Shown: one piece after another, positions 7,867-16,633 of the stretch
Numbering within the stretch: the first letter of the stretch is position 1
Layout of the letters: each line of letters opens with the position of its first letter
DNA from: Polaromonas sp. CF318
GTDB lineage: Bacteria; Pseudomonadota; Gammaproteobacteria; Burkholderiales; Burkholderiaceae_C
Reading direction: 5' to 3'
DNA: 61,518 bases
NCBI RefSeq assembly: GCF_000282655.1
Contig: NZ_AKIV01000149.1
Location: forward strand, 1 to 61,518
Made by a program: the position numbers and the translations under genes
Notes under the pieces: model-generated
The model's input: the letters and a program-made list of their open reading frames with translations, nothing else
Database searches by the model: none
What the model was told of the DNA's origin: nothing

Positions 7867-9138
7867 ATGCCTGTTTCACCTGCCGTCCCCGTTTCCCCGC
7901 CGCCCGCGCCCGCCTTGATCCACTGGATGGAAGGCGGCGAAGCGCATTCCGCGCGCTGGCGCTCCGAGCGCGGCGCGGCGCCGCCCAAGCGTGTGGTGCT
8001 GGCCGACGACAGCATGAGTGCCGACACGGCTTACCGCCTGGCCTGTGAGGGCACGGGGCTGCTGTGGCGCGGCGATTTCCAGAATGCCCGCATGCTGGTG
8101 CAGGCGCTGGCGCGCCGCGTCGACAAACCGGCCAGGCCCAAGCGCGACAAGCGCGTCAAAGCCCAAAAGGCCGGGGAGGCCGTGCAAGCCGTAGAGGCCG
8201 GCGCCCCCGCCGAAGCGCCGGCACCGATATTTCCGCAAGCTTTTCATCTGCATCGCCAGGCCCAGGCGCAGCGGGCCCGTGTATTGGGCATGGTGCTGGT
8301 TCCGTTTGACGCGGACTACGGCATTCCCCTGCGCCGCGCACCTGATGCCAAAAAAGCCTGCGCCGAGGCCTGGGGCCCCGCCAGGGACGGTGCGGGTCCT
8401 TCGGTCGCCTCCTTGCGCGAACTCATGGGATTTATCAGCGCGCACGAATGGCGCCGCAAGGGTGTGCCGATCCCCGCGCTTGGCGAAGACGGGCCGCACA
8501 ACCGCATCCATCCGCATTACGGCGTGTTCTCGCCGGTGCGCGGCGAATACATAGACCTGGTGGCCCAGGCGCCCGTGCCCGAGGGCATGGCCGACCTGCT
8601 GGGCTTTGACATAGGCACGGGCACCGGTGTGCTGGCTGCCGTACTGGCCCTGCGCAGCGGCGTGCAGCGTGTGGTCGCGACCGACCAGGACCCGCGCGCG
8701 CTGGCCTGCGCGCGCGACAACCTCAAGCGCCTGGGTTTTCCGCAGGTCGAGGTGCGCGAGGCCGACCTGTTTCCCGAAGGCCGCGCCCACATCATTGTCT
8801 GCAACCCGCCCTGGTTGCCCGCGCGCGCCGGCTCGCCGGTCGAGCATGCGGTGTACGACGAAGACAGCCGCATGCTGCTGGGTTTCCTCAAGGGCCTGGC
8901 CGCGCACCTGGAGCCCGAGGGTGAGGGCTGGCTGATCCTGTCGGACCTGGCCGAGCACCTGGGCCTGCGCACGCGCGCCTGGCTCATGCAAGCCATCGAT
9001 GCCGCGGGCCTCAAGGTCATAGACCGCCTGGACGCGCAGCCGCAGCACCCCAAGGCTTCGGACGCAAGCGATGCGCTGCATGCGGCGCGCGCGGCCGAAG
9101 TGACCTCGCTGTGGCGATTGGGCGCCAAACAAGCGTGA
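7867..9138 (+). CDS. Class I SAM-dependent methyltransferase with NPPW motif
   Basis: A 423-residue protein with a C-terminal Rossmann methyltransferase domain of the 'small methyltransferase' (MTS/HemK-like) type. Motif I is FDIGTGTGVLAAV near residue 247. The acidic motif II follows as VVATDQDPRAL, and the catalytic NPPW lies near residue 312. NPPY/NPPW enzymes methylate an exocyclic amino group of RNA or DNA bases or of protein glutamine, so an rRNA or ribosomal target is plausible but unproven. The N-terminal 240 residues are a less conserved region with a Lys/Ala-rich linker. The ATG at 7867 is preferred to the in-frame TTG at 7849. It sits 6 bp before the tRNA-modifying dusC gene, probably co-transcribed. 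Confidence 0.8.
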   Translation: MPVSPAVPVSPPPAPALIHWMEGGEAHSARWRSERGAAPPKRVVLADDSMSADTAYRLACEGTGLLWRGDFQNARMLVQALARRVDKPARPKRDKRVKAQKAGEAVQAVEAGAPAEAPAPIFPQAFHLHRQAQAQRARVLGMVLVPFDADYGIPLRRAPDAKKACAEAWGPARDGAGPSVASLRELMGFISAHEWRRKGVPIPALGEDGPHNRIHPHYGVFSPVRGEYIDLVAQAPVPEGMADLLGFDIGTGTGVLAAVLALRSGVQRVVATDQDPRALACARDNLKRLGFPQVEVREADLFPEGRAHIIVCNPPWLPARAGSPVEHAVYDEDSRMLLGFLKGLAAHLEPEGEGWLILSDLAEHLGLRTRAWLMQAIDAAGLKVIDRLDAQPQHPKASDASDALHAARAAEVTSLWRLGAKQA

Positions 9139-9144
9139 AGCGCG

Positions 9145-10161
9145 ATGAAGGCTGAAGCGCACGCCACCGTCCTGCTGGCCCCCATGGAAGGGCTGCTGGA
9201 CTTTGTGCTGCGCGACATCCTCACCCGGGTCGGCGGCATAGACCGCTGCGTCTCCGAATTCATCCGCATCACCGACCAGCTGCTGCCCGAACGCGTTTTT
9301 TACCGCATCGTGCCCGAGCTGCACCACGGCGGCCGCACCCTGGCCGGCGTGCCGGTGCGCGCGCAACTGCTGGGTTCGGACCCGGGCTGCATGGCCGAGA
9401 ACGCCGCGCGGCTTGCGGGGCTGGGGCCGGCCGGCATCGACCTCAACTTCGGCTGTCCGGCCGCGGTCGTCAACCGCCATGGCGGCGGGGCCTCGCTGCT
9501 CAGGGAGCCCGAAACCCTGACGGCGGTGGTCGGTGCGGTGCGCCGCGCGGTGCCGGCGCACATGCCTGTTTCCGCCAAGATGCGTCTGGGTTATGAGGAC
9601 GACACGCGCGCCGTCGAATGCGCGCTCGCGATCGAAGCGGGCGGCGCGGGCGAGCTGGTGGTGCACGGCCGCACCAAAGCCCAGGCCTACAGGCCGCCGG
9701 CTTACTGGGAGCGTATTGCCGACATACGCGCCGCGGTGAAGATTCCGGTCGTGGCCAACGGCGAGATCTGGACGGTGGAGGACGCTCGGCGCTGCCGTGA
9801 GCTTTCGGGCTGCGACACCCTGATGATTGGCCGCGGTGCGGTGCGCGACCCCGGCCTGGGCCTGGCAATCAAGGCAGACCGGCTGGGCGCGCACGCCACC
9901 GTGGGCTGGCCCGATTTGCTGCCGCTGGTCGCTGAGTTCTGGCGCATCGTCTGCTCACGGATTGAACCGCGCGCGCGGGCCGGCCGGCTCAAGCAGTGGC
10001 TGAATTTTTTGCGGCGGCGGTTTCCCGAAGCCGAGGCCGCTTACCAGGCGATCAAGACGGTCAACGACCCGGTGCTGGTGGAGGCCTGGCTGGTGCAGGC
10101 GCTGCGGGGCAGGGACCTTGATGCGCCTGCTGTGTGCCCGCGCGTGCCCGAAACCGTTTGA
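9145..10161 (+). CDS. dusC: tRNA-dihydrouridine(16) synthase DusC
   Basis: FMN- and NADPH-dependent reduction of uridine to dihydrouridine in the tRNA D-loop. This 338-residue protein has the Dus TIM-barrel signature: the substrate start APMEGLLDFVLRDILT, the catalytic-cysteine strand GIDLNFGCPA, the SAKMRLGYED strand, HGRTKAQAY, and the phosphate-binding VANGEIW and MIGRGAVRDP loops. The PMEG opening with a DFVLRDILT helix is typical of DusC rather than DusA or DusB. It is likely in an operon with the preceding methyltransferase. Confidence 0.92.
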   Translation: MKAEAHATVLLAPMEGLLDFVLRDILTRVGGIDRCVSEFIRITDQLLPERVFYRIVPELHHGGRTLAGVPVRAQLLGSDPGCMAENAARLAGLGPAGIDLNFGCPAAVVNRHGGGASLLREPETLTAVVGAVRRAVPAHMPVSAKMRLGYEDDTRAVECALAIEAGGAGELVVHGRTKAQAYRPPAYWERIADIRAAVKIPVVANGEIWTVEDARRCRELSGCDTLMIGRGAVRDPGLGLAIKADRLGAHATVGWPDLLPLVAEFWRIVCSRIEPRARAGRLKQWLNFLRRRFPEAEAAYQAIKTVNDPVLVEAWLVQALRGRDLDAPAVCPRVPETV

Positions 10162-10185
10162 GAGAAGGGTGCTCAGGCGCTGACG

Positions 10186-11391
10186 CTAGCGCGGCGTCGC
10201 GACAGGCGTGGCGCGCGCGCCGCCCAGCGTGCCGCGCGCCATCGCATACGCCAGCAGCGCGCAGCCCGCGATGCCGGCCACCATGGGCAGGGCGGTTCCG
10301 TCGGCAAACACGCCGACCGTCGCCATCACCACCGCGCCGGTCACGAACTGCAGGGTGCCCATCAGGGCGGAAGCCGTGCCGGCAATCGCGCCGTGCTCTT
10401 CGAGCGCGAGCACGGCGGTGGTCGGCACCACCAGGCCCAGGAAGCCGTAGCCCACCAGCAGCAGGGCGATCATCACGTCCAGCCGTTCGATGCCGGCCAG
10501 GTTGACGACCAGCAGCAGCGCCATCACCGCCGCATAGCCCGTGACCGCCACTTTCACGATGGGCACCAGGCCGAAGCGCGCCGCGAGCTTGCCGGTGAAC
10601 TGCGAGACACCGATGAAGGAGGCCGCGTTGACCGCGAAGGCGATGCTGTATTGGCGCGGCGTGAGGCCGTAGTGGTCTATCAGCACAAAGGACGAGTTGG
10701 CCAGGTAGGCGAAGAAACTCGAGATGCCGAAAGCGCCTATAAACACCAGGCCCATGAAATGGCGGTCCCGCAGCAGCACGCCGTAGGCCTTGATCGCGCT
10801 GCCGAAGCTGCTGTCCACGCGCTGCTCGGGCGGGCGCGTCTCGGGCAGGGTGAAGCCCACCAGCAGCAGGCCGGCGGCGGCCGCCACCGTGACGGCCCAG
10901 AACACGCTGCGCCAGCCGAAGGATTCGATCAGCAGGCTGCCGGCCAGCGGCGCCAGGATGGGCGAGACGCTGAAGACCAGCATCAGCAGCGACATCAGCC
11001 GCGCCGCGTCGTGGCCGGTGTGCAGGTCGCGCACGATGGCGCGCGGCACCACCATGCCGGCGCAGGCGCCCAGGCCCTGGATGAAACGCAGCACCACCAG
11101 CGTGTGGATGTCGGGCGCCAGCGCGCAGCCTATGCTGCCCACGGCAAACAGCAGCAGGCCGAAGTAGAGCGGCGCCTTGCGGCCCACCATGTCGGACACC
11201 GGGCCGTAAACAATCTGGCCTATGCCCAGCGAGATGAAGAAGGCCATCAGGCTGGCCTGCACCGCGCCCATGGAGGCACCCAGGCTCTGCCCGATGGAGG
11301 GCAGGGCGGGCAGGTACATGTCGATGGCGAAGGGGCCGATGGCGGACAGCAAACCCAGCACCAGGGCTGCCCGGTAGAAACTTTTGGTCAT
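10186..11391 (-). CDS. MFS drug-resistance transporter, Bcr/CflA family
   Basis: A 401-residue inner-membrane proton antiporter with twelve predicted helices. The N-terminus AIGPFAIDMYLPALPSIG is the Bcr/CflA signature, followed by the loop 2-3 motif YGPVSDMVGRKAPLY and the antiporter helix FIQGLGACAGMVVPRAIVRD. The start at 11391 (MTKSFYRA) is chosen because it places TM1 at the N-terminus; the frame extends 19 codons upstream without support. Members export bicyclomycin, chloramphenicol or cysteine. The gene is convergent with dusC (25 bp apart) and divergent from the GH5 gene. Confidence 0.88.
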   Translation of the reverse strand: MTKSFYRAALVLGLLSAIGPFAIDMYLPALPSIGQSLGASMGAVQASLMAFFISLGIGQIVYGPVSDMVGRKAPLYFGLLLFAVGSIGCALAPDIHTLVVLRFIQGLGACAGMVVPRAIVRDLHTGHDAARLMSLLMLVFSVSPILAPLAGSLLIESFGWRSVFWAVTVAAAAGLLLVGFTLPETRPPEQRVDSSFGSAIKAYGVLLRDRHFMGLVFIGAFGISSFFAYLANSSFVLIDHYGLTPRQYSIAFAVNAASFIGVSQFTGKLAARFGLVPIVKVAVTGYAAVMALLLVVNLAGIERLDVMIALLLVGYGFLGLVVPTTAVLALEEHGAIAGTASALMGTLQFVTGAVVMATVGVFADGTALPMVAGIAGCALLAYAMARGTLGGARATPVATPR

Positions 11392-11561
11392 GAAAGGAAG
11401 TGGGTCAGGCCGCCCGTGCGCTAAAAAACGAGGGCTTGACCCTTGCACGAAAGCGGTTTTGTGAAAGCTGCCAGGGCCGCTGCCGTGGCTGCCAAAAAAT
11501 ACCTGGCGCTATTGTCGCCGACCTCGGACCATCGCGCTGGCGGGGCGATCCAGGCGGGTGT

Positions 11562-11579
11562 CCTGTCAGGCCTGACAGG
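11562..11579. promoter_or_regulatory. Perfect 18-bp palindrome, candidate operator
   Basis: CCTGTCAGGCCTGACAGG is a perfect palindrome in the divergent region between the MFS pump (start 11391, minus) and the GH5 gene (start 11681, plus). It lies 102 bp upstream of the GH5 start. No T-run follows it, so it is not a terminator. It could bind a dimeric repressor; I cannot name the family. Confidence 0.5.
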
Positions 11580-11680
11580 GCCGAACGGACCTGAAATGTA
11601 AGCAGCCCCGAGCTGCTGCGTCAAACTGTAATGAACCGCTGAATTGGGCCTTAACCTGAACGCTTCAGGAAAGGGTTTTC

Positions 11681-14104
11681 ATGCAAAGACGCGAATTTTC
11701 ACAGGCCGCCCTGGCCGCAGGCGCCCTTGCGGCCCTGGGCCCCCTCACCGTGAGCCGCCAGGCGCAGGCCGCCGTGGCGCGCGCCGCGGCCGGCATGCCC
11801 GCCATGGGCACCAACCTCTCGGGCATGGAATGGGCCAAGCCCGGCTTGCGGGCCAACACCAGTTCGGCGCCCAACTACCATTTCACCGTGCCGCGCAAGG
11901 CCGATGTGTCTTACCTGGCGGCCTGCGGCTTCATCAAGAACCGGCTGCCCATCCAGTGGGAGCTGCTGCAGCCCATGCTGCACGACACGGTGGCCAATGC
12001 GGCCGCGAAAGCGGCCATAGGCAACCCGGGCGTCTTCCACGCGGGCTACGAGGCCTTTATCACCGGCGTGCTCGATGCCCATGCCGCGGCAGGCACGCGC
12101 TGCATCATCGACAACCACAACTACGGCCGCTACCAGGATTTCCGCTTCCAGCCCGACGGCTCGGTGATAGGCCTGACCGTGCCGCCCAGCCCTTTGCGCC
12201 CTTACACCACGGATGCGGTGCAGATCCAGTCGCGGATTTTTTCGCTGGCGCCGGGCGCGACGCTCAGGATTGCGCACTTCACCGATTTCTGGACGCGCGC
12301 CGCGACCAAGTGGAAGAACCACCCGGGCTTTGGCGGCTACGGCCTCATGAACGAGCCGCACGACATGCCCAAGCCCGGCGGCGTCATCGCCTCCAACGAG
12401 GAAGCGGTGAAGGGCGGCGAAGACCTCACGATATGGCCCGCCTTCGCGCAAGCCGCCATCCAGGCGATACGCGCGGTCGACACCGTCAATCCCATTTATG
12501 TGGCCGGCAACCTCTACGACTCGGCCATGTACATAGGCACCAAGAACCCCGGTTTCCCGCTGACCGGTGCCAACCTGGTCTACGAAGTCCATATGTACCT
12601 GGACGCCTTCAGCAACGGCGCTTTTTTTGACTACGACACCGAGGTCGCCAAAAACTACAGCGCCGGTTTCGGTACCGGCCCGATCAAGGTCTCCACCGGC
12701 GCGGATCGCCTCAAAATCGCGGTCGACTGGGCCGCAGCCAAAGGTGTGAAGCTGGCGCTCACCGAGGTGGGTATGCCCATAGACGACCCGCGCTGGGAGG
12801 CCATGTTCGCGCAGGCGGCGGTCTATGCCGCGCAGTCGGGCTGCGAGGTCTACACCTGGATGGGCGGCAACCACTGGCCCATCCACAACTACGCCATCAA
12901 CCACGTGCCCGGCTGGCACCAGAACAAGTCGCTGGAGCCGGCGGTCTCGGGCGTGCTCAAGGCCGCGACCGGCATCGTGCAGGCGACCCTGTTCGACGAC
13001 GGGCCGGGTTATGCGCCGGCGGGCACGCCGCTGACCATCACCGTCTATGCGCGCGGCAACCTGGCCCAGCCGGTGGTGCTCACGGTGGCCTCCAACAAGG
13101 GCGGCACGCTGAGCAAGTCGCGCCTGACGATTCCGGCCGGCGCCAACGGGCAGGACAGTTTCACCTACACGCCCGCGGCCAACCAGGTCGCCACGCTGAG
13201 TTACACCAGCGACGGGCAGCTCTCAGGCCAGGTGCCGCCGCCTCGCAAGGTGTTTTCGCTCACCGACCCGGTGGCCTATGCCGCGACCAGCCTCCCGGAT
13301 GCCGCGCTGGCCATCATCGCCAAATACGGTGCCTGCAAATGGGAGCTGGCCGACGGCTACACCGACTACCTGCTGGGCGCGCCGGCCGCCGCCGGCCAGG
13401 TGGTGCGCGCCGTATCGGATTCGGGCTATGGCTCCAGTCCGGGCAATGCCATGGAGATGATCAACTGGATGAACAAGGACAGCGGTGCCGCCGGGCCCAT
13501 GTCGGTGCCGGTGATGCGCGTGACCAACGGCAAAAAGAACTCCGACCACAGCGTGCCCGAGTCCTTCGGCTTCTGGTGCAAAAAATCCGGTCGCGTGGCG
13601 GGCGTGCAACCGAATCCGCGCAACCGCGTGCCCTACAACCTCGAGGATGCGCATTTCGCCATCGCGGCCCTCAGTGTTCCCGCGGCGACCAACACCGGCG
13701 TGGTGTTCCAGGCCTCCAAGGCGGAAGACCTGCAGACCTCGGAACTGGGTTTTCTCAACGGCCAGCCGCGCGCCAGGTGGATTGATTCAAAAGGCCAGAC
13801 GGTGCAGTTGCTGGCCCCAAGCCGGTTGGCCGTCAACACGCCCGCGGTGCTGGCGCTGGCATCGGTGCCGGGCGCGCAAAAGCTGCGCCTCAATTCCGCC
13901 GAAATCGGCAGCGCCGCCGCGACCTTCGCGCCCAGCGCCTTCACCCAGATGCTGATGGGCTGCGGCTATATCAGTTACTACCCGCGCGAAGGCTTTCGGG
14001 GCAACCTGTATGCCGTTATCGCGGGCAAGGGTGCGCCCACGGCGGCCGAGCTGGCGGTGCTGGAGCAGTACCTGGGTAGCACCGCGGGCCTGGCGCTCAA
14101 GTAA
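11681..14104 (+). CDS. Secreted glycoside hydrolase family 5-like enzyme with C-terminal accessory domains
   Basis: An 807-residue exported protein. The N-terminus MQRREFSQAALAAGALAALG looks like a twin-arginine or long Sec signal. Residues about 40-420 form a GH5-like (beta/alpha)8 barrel. The acid/base segment is GLMNEPHDMP (E225) and the nucleophile segment is ALTEVGMP (E362), with upstream CIIDNHNYGRY and VYEVHMYLD strands. GH5 enzymes cleave beta-1,4-linked glucans or mannans with retention. A beta-sandwich-like linker (about 430-520) follows. The last roughly 280 residues end with a FRGNLYAVIAGKGAPTAAEL segment resembling LamG/concanavalin-like lectin domains. No other carbohydrate genes are nearby. 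Exact substrate is unknown. Confidence 0.82.
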   Translation: MQRREFSQAALAAGALAALGPLTVSRQAQAAVARAAAGMPAMGTNLSGMEWAKPGLRANTSSAPNYHFTVPRKADVSYLAACGFIKNRLPIQWELLQPMLHDTVANAAAKAAIGNPGVFHAGYEAFITGVLDAHAAAGTRCIIDNHNYGRYQDFRFQPDGSVIGLTVPPSPLRPYTTDAVQIQSRIFSLAPGATLRIAHFTDFWTRAATKWKNHPGFGGYGLMNEPHDMPKPGGVIASNEEAVKGGEDLTIWPAFAQAAIQAIRAVDTVNPIYVAGNLYDSAMYIGTKNPGFPLTGANLVYEVHMYLDAFSNGAFFDYDTEVAKNYSAGFGTGPIKVSTGADRLKIAVDWAAAKGVKLALTEVGMPIDDPRWEAMFAQAAVYAAQSGCEVYTWMGGNHWPIHNYAINHVPGWHQNKSLEPAVSGVLKAATGIVQATLFDDGPGYAPAGTPLTITVYARGNLAQPVVLTVASNKGGTLSKSRLTIPAGANGQDSFTYTPAANQVATLSYTSDGQLSGQVPPPRKVFSLTDPVAYAATSLPDAALAIIAKYGACKWELADGYTDYLLGAPAAAGQVVRAVSDSGYGSSPGNAMEMINWMNKDSGAAGPMSVPVMRVTNGKKNSDHSVPESFGFWCKKSGRVAGVQPNPRNRVPYNLEDAHFAIAALSVPAATNTGVVFQASKAEDLQTSELGFLNGQPRARWIDSKGQTVQLLAPSRLAVNTPAVLALASVPGAQKLRLNSAEIGSAAATFAPSAFTQMLMGCGYISYYPREGFRGNLYAVIAGKGAPTAAELAVLEQYLGSTAGLALK

Positions 14105-14115
14105 GCGCCGGGGCC

Positions 14116-15723
14116 TTACCAGGCCGCGATGGCGCCGTCCGCTCGCGGTTCAGTGCCGCCGCAAAGCACGCCGTCGGCATTGCGCCAGATGATCTGCCCG
14201 CGGCCGAAGCCCATGCGGTTGCCGGACCAGGCCACCTCATGGCCCAGGCCGGCGAGGCCGTGGAAAAGGTGCTCGGGCGTCGATCGCTCAATGCTCACGC
14301 GCTTGCCGTTTTCCCACTCCCAGCGCGGGGCGTCCAGCGAGGCCTGCGGGTTCAGGCCGAAGTCCACGGTGTTCATCACCATCTGCACATGGCCTTGCGG
14401 CTGCATGAAGCCGCCCATCACGCCGAAGGGGCCGACCGCCTTGCCGTCCCGGGTCAAAAAGCCGGGGATGATGGTGTGGTAGGGCCGCTTGCCCGGCGCC
14501 AGGCAATTGGGGTGTTTGGCATCCAGCGAAAAATTGTTGCCGCGATTGTGCAGCGCGATGCCGGTGCCCGGCACGACCATGCCTGAGCCGAAGCCCATGT
14601 AGTTGCTCTGGATCAGCGAGACCATATTGCCTTCGCCGTCGGCCGTGCTCAGGTAGACCGTGCCGCCGCGTGAGGGCTCGCCCGGCATGGGCTGCAGGGC
14701 GCGCGCGCCTATCAGTGCGCGGCGCTCGGCGGCGTAGGCGTCAGACAGCAGGTCGGCCACCGACACGCGCATATGCGCCGGGTCGGCGATGTGCGCCAGG
14801 CCGTCGGCAAAGGCCAGCTTCATGGCCTCGATCTGCAGGTGGTGGGTGCGCAGGCTGTCGCGCTCGCTGAAGTCAAAGCCCTTGAGGATGTTGAGCGCCA
14901 TCAAGGCCACCAGGCCGTGGCCGTTGGGCGGGATCTCCCAGACGTCGTAGCCGCGGTAGTTGACGCTGATTGGCTCGCACCAGTCGACCTGGAAGGCTGC
15001 CAGGTCTTCCTGCGCCAGGTAACCGCCTGCCGACTGCACAAAGGCCGCGATGCGTTCGGCCAGCGGACCGCGGTAAAAGCTCCCGGCGGCGGTGTCGGCA
15101 ATCGACTGCAGGGTGTCGGCATGCGCGGCGGAGCGCCAGAGTTCGCCCGGCTTCGGCGCGCGCTCGGGCGCGAAGGTGTCGAACCAGGATTTGAAATACG
15201 GCTCCTTGAATTTTTCACGGAACAGCGCCGTGGCCTGCTGCCAGGCGGCCGCCACCGTGGGCGATACCGGGAAGCCTTCGCGTGCCAGTTCAACGGCGCG
15301 CGCCATCGAAGTCTTGAGCGGCAGTTTGCCGAAGCGCTGCGCCAGCGCGGCCCAGGCGGCGGGCGTGCCCGGCACCGTCACGGGCAGCGGGCCGTACTTG
15401 GGCACTTCGGTCAATCCCTGGCTGGTCAGTTTGTCGAGTGTGATGGCGCGCGGCGCCGGGCCGCTGGCGTTGAGGCCGTGCAGCTTGCCGCCGTGCCAGA
15501 CCAGCGCGAAGGCATCGCCGCCTATGCCGTTGGCGTTGGGCTCCACCACGGTGAGCGCGGCGGCCGTGGCGATCGCCGCGTCGATCGCGTTGCCGCCGGC
15601 CTGCAGCACCTGCAGGCCCGCCTGCGCGGCCAGCGGCTGCGAGGTGGCGACCATGCCCTTGTTGGCATACACCACGTTGCGGCGGGAGGCATAAGGGTAG
15701 TGGAGGGCGTCGAAAGTCGGCAT
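14116..15723 (-). CDS. ggt: Gamma-glutamyltransferase, cytoplasmic (YwrD-like) type
   Basis: An N-terminal nucleophile hydrolase that cleaves gamma-glutamyl bonds such as that of glutathione; it matures by self-cleavage. The 535-residue protein contains GGNAIDAAIATAAAL and GIGGDAFAL of the large subunit. The autoprocessing threonine is T355 in RGGTVYLSTAD, and GSGMVVPGTGIALHNRG and GVMGGFMQPQGH belong to the small subunit. The start at 15723 (MPTFDALHYPYASRRNVVY) gives no signal peptide, so the enzyme should act in the cytoplasm, unlike periplasmic E. coli Ggt. It is the last gene of the peptide ABC operon, 34 bp after the permease. That fits hydrolysis of gamma-glutamyl peptides after import. 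Confidence 0.92.
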   Translation of the reverse strand: MPTFDALHYPYASRRNVVYANKGMVATSQPLAAQAGLQVLQAGGNAIDAAIATAAALTVVEPNANGIGGDAFALVWHGGKLHGLNASGPAPRAITLDKLTSQGLTEVPKYGPLPVTVPGTPAAWAALAQRFGKLPLKTSMARAVELAREGFPVSPTVAAAWQQATALFREKFKEPYFKSWFDTFAPERAPKPGELWRSAAHADTLQSIADTAAGSFYRGPLAERIAAFVQSAGGYLAQEDLAAFQVDWCEPISVNYRGYDVWEIPPNGHGLVALMALNILKGFDFSERDSLRTHHLQIEAMKLAFADGLAHIADPAHMRVSVADLLSDAYAAERRALIGARALQPMPGEPSRGGTVYLSTADGEGNMVSLIQSNYMGFGSGMVVPGTGIALHNRGNNFSLDAKHPNCLAPGKRPYHTIIPGFLTRDGKAVGPFGVMGGFMQPQGHVQMVMNTVDFGLNPQASLDAPRWEWENGKRVSIERSTPEHLFHGLAGLGHEVAWSGNRMGFGRGQIIWRNADGVLCGGTEPRADGAIAAW

Positions 15724-15757
15724 GGCGAATAGGAGGGTGGGCGCCTTGCGGCGTGAA

Positions 15758-16630
15758 TTATTTGTGCTTGGGGTCCAGCGCGTCGCGCAGTCCGTCACCC
15801 AGCAGGTTGAAGGACAGCACCAGCAAAAAGATGGAAAGACCGGGCCAGATCGCCATCCAGGGTGCATTGTCCACGTAATTCTTGGCGGTGTTAAGCATGC
15901 TGCCCCAGCTGGGTGCCGGCGGCTGCTGGCCCAGGCCCAGGAATGACAGGCTGGCCTCGGCGATGATGGCCGCGGCAATTGCGAGCGAGGCCTGCACGAT
16001 CAGCGGTGGCAGCACATTGGGCAGGATGTGGCGCAGCGCGATGCGCCAGTGCGGGTTGCCCACGGCGCGCGCCGCTTCGACGAAGTCTTCCACCTTCATG
16101 GCCAGCACCTGGGCGCGCGTCAGGCGTATGAAGATGGGCGTGGCCGACACGCCGATGGCGATCATCGCATTGCTCAGGCTGGGGCCCAGGAAGGCGGCCA
16201 GCGCGATGGCCAGGATCAAAAAGGGCACGGCCAGCATGGCGTCGGTAAAGCGCGAGATCAGGCTGTCCGTCCAGCCGCCGACGTAAGCCGCCAGAAGGCC
16301 GACCGGCACGCCCAGCGCCATGGAAATGCAGACCGACACCAGGCCCGCCAGCAGCGAGGCGCGCGCCCCCCACACCACGCGCGAGAGCACGTCGCGGCCG
16401 ATTTCGTCGGTGCCGAACAGGTATTGCATGCTGGGCGGCTTGCGCACCGCGCTCCAGCTCGTGGCGATGGGGTCGTAGGGCGCGATCCAAGGGGCGAACA
16501 GCGCCAGCACCACAAAAATCACCACGATCGCCAGGCCCAGCATGGCGCCGCGGCGCCGCATCAGGCGGCGCAGCGCGCGGCGTGCCGGCGTGGCCTCGCG
16601 CGGAACGACAACGGGAAGGACTGCGCTCAT
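15758..16630 (-). CDS. Dipeptide/glutathione-type ABC transporter permease (DppC/GsiD family)
   Basis: A 290-residue inner-membrane permease with an N-terminal TM (GAMLGLAIVVIFVVLALFAPWIAPYDP, in two parts) typical of the DppC/OppC/GsiD class. The EAA loop that contacts the ATPase is VEAARAVGNPHWRIALRHILPN. It begins 3 bp after the end of the partner permease and belongs to the minus-strand operon DUF1028, ATPase, ATPase, binding protein, DppB, DppC, GGT. The substrate is inferred from the GGT gene to be gamma-glutamyl peptides. Confidence 0.92.
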   Translation of the reverse strand: MSAVLPVVVPREATPARRALRRLMRRRGAMLGLAIVVIFVVLALFAPWIAPYDPIATSWSAVRKPPSMQYLFGTDEIGRDVLSRVVWGARASLLAGLVSVCISMALGVPVGLLAAYVGGWTDSLISRFTDAMLAVPFLILAIALAAFLGPSLSNAMIAIGVSATPIFIRLTRAQVLAMKVEDFVEAARAVGNPHWRIALRHILPNVLPPLIVQASLAIAAAIIAEASLSFLGLGQQPPAPSWGSMLNTAKNYVDNAPWMAIWPGLSIFLLVLSFNLLGDGLRDALDPKHK

Positions 16631-16633
16631 GCC

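Noticed and set aside
7876..9894. Minus-strand ORF of 672 codons over the methyltransferase and dusC
   Set aside because: Antisense shadow of two genes with clear family motifs.
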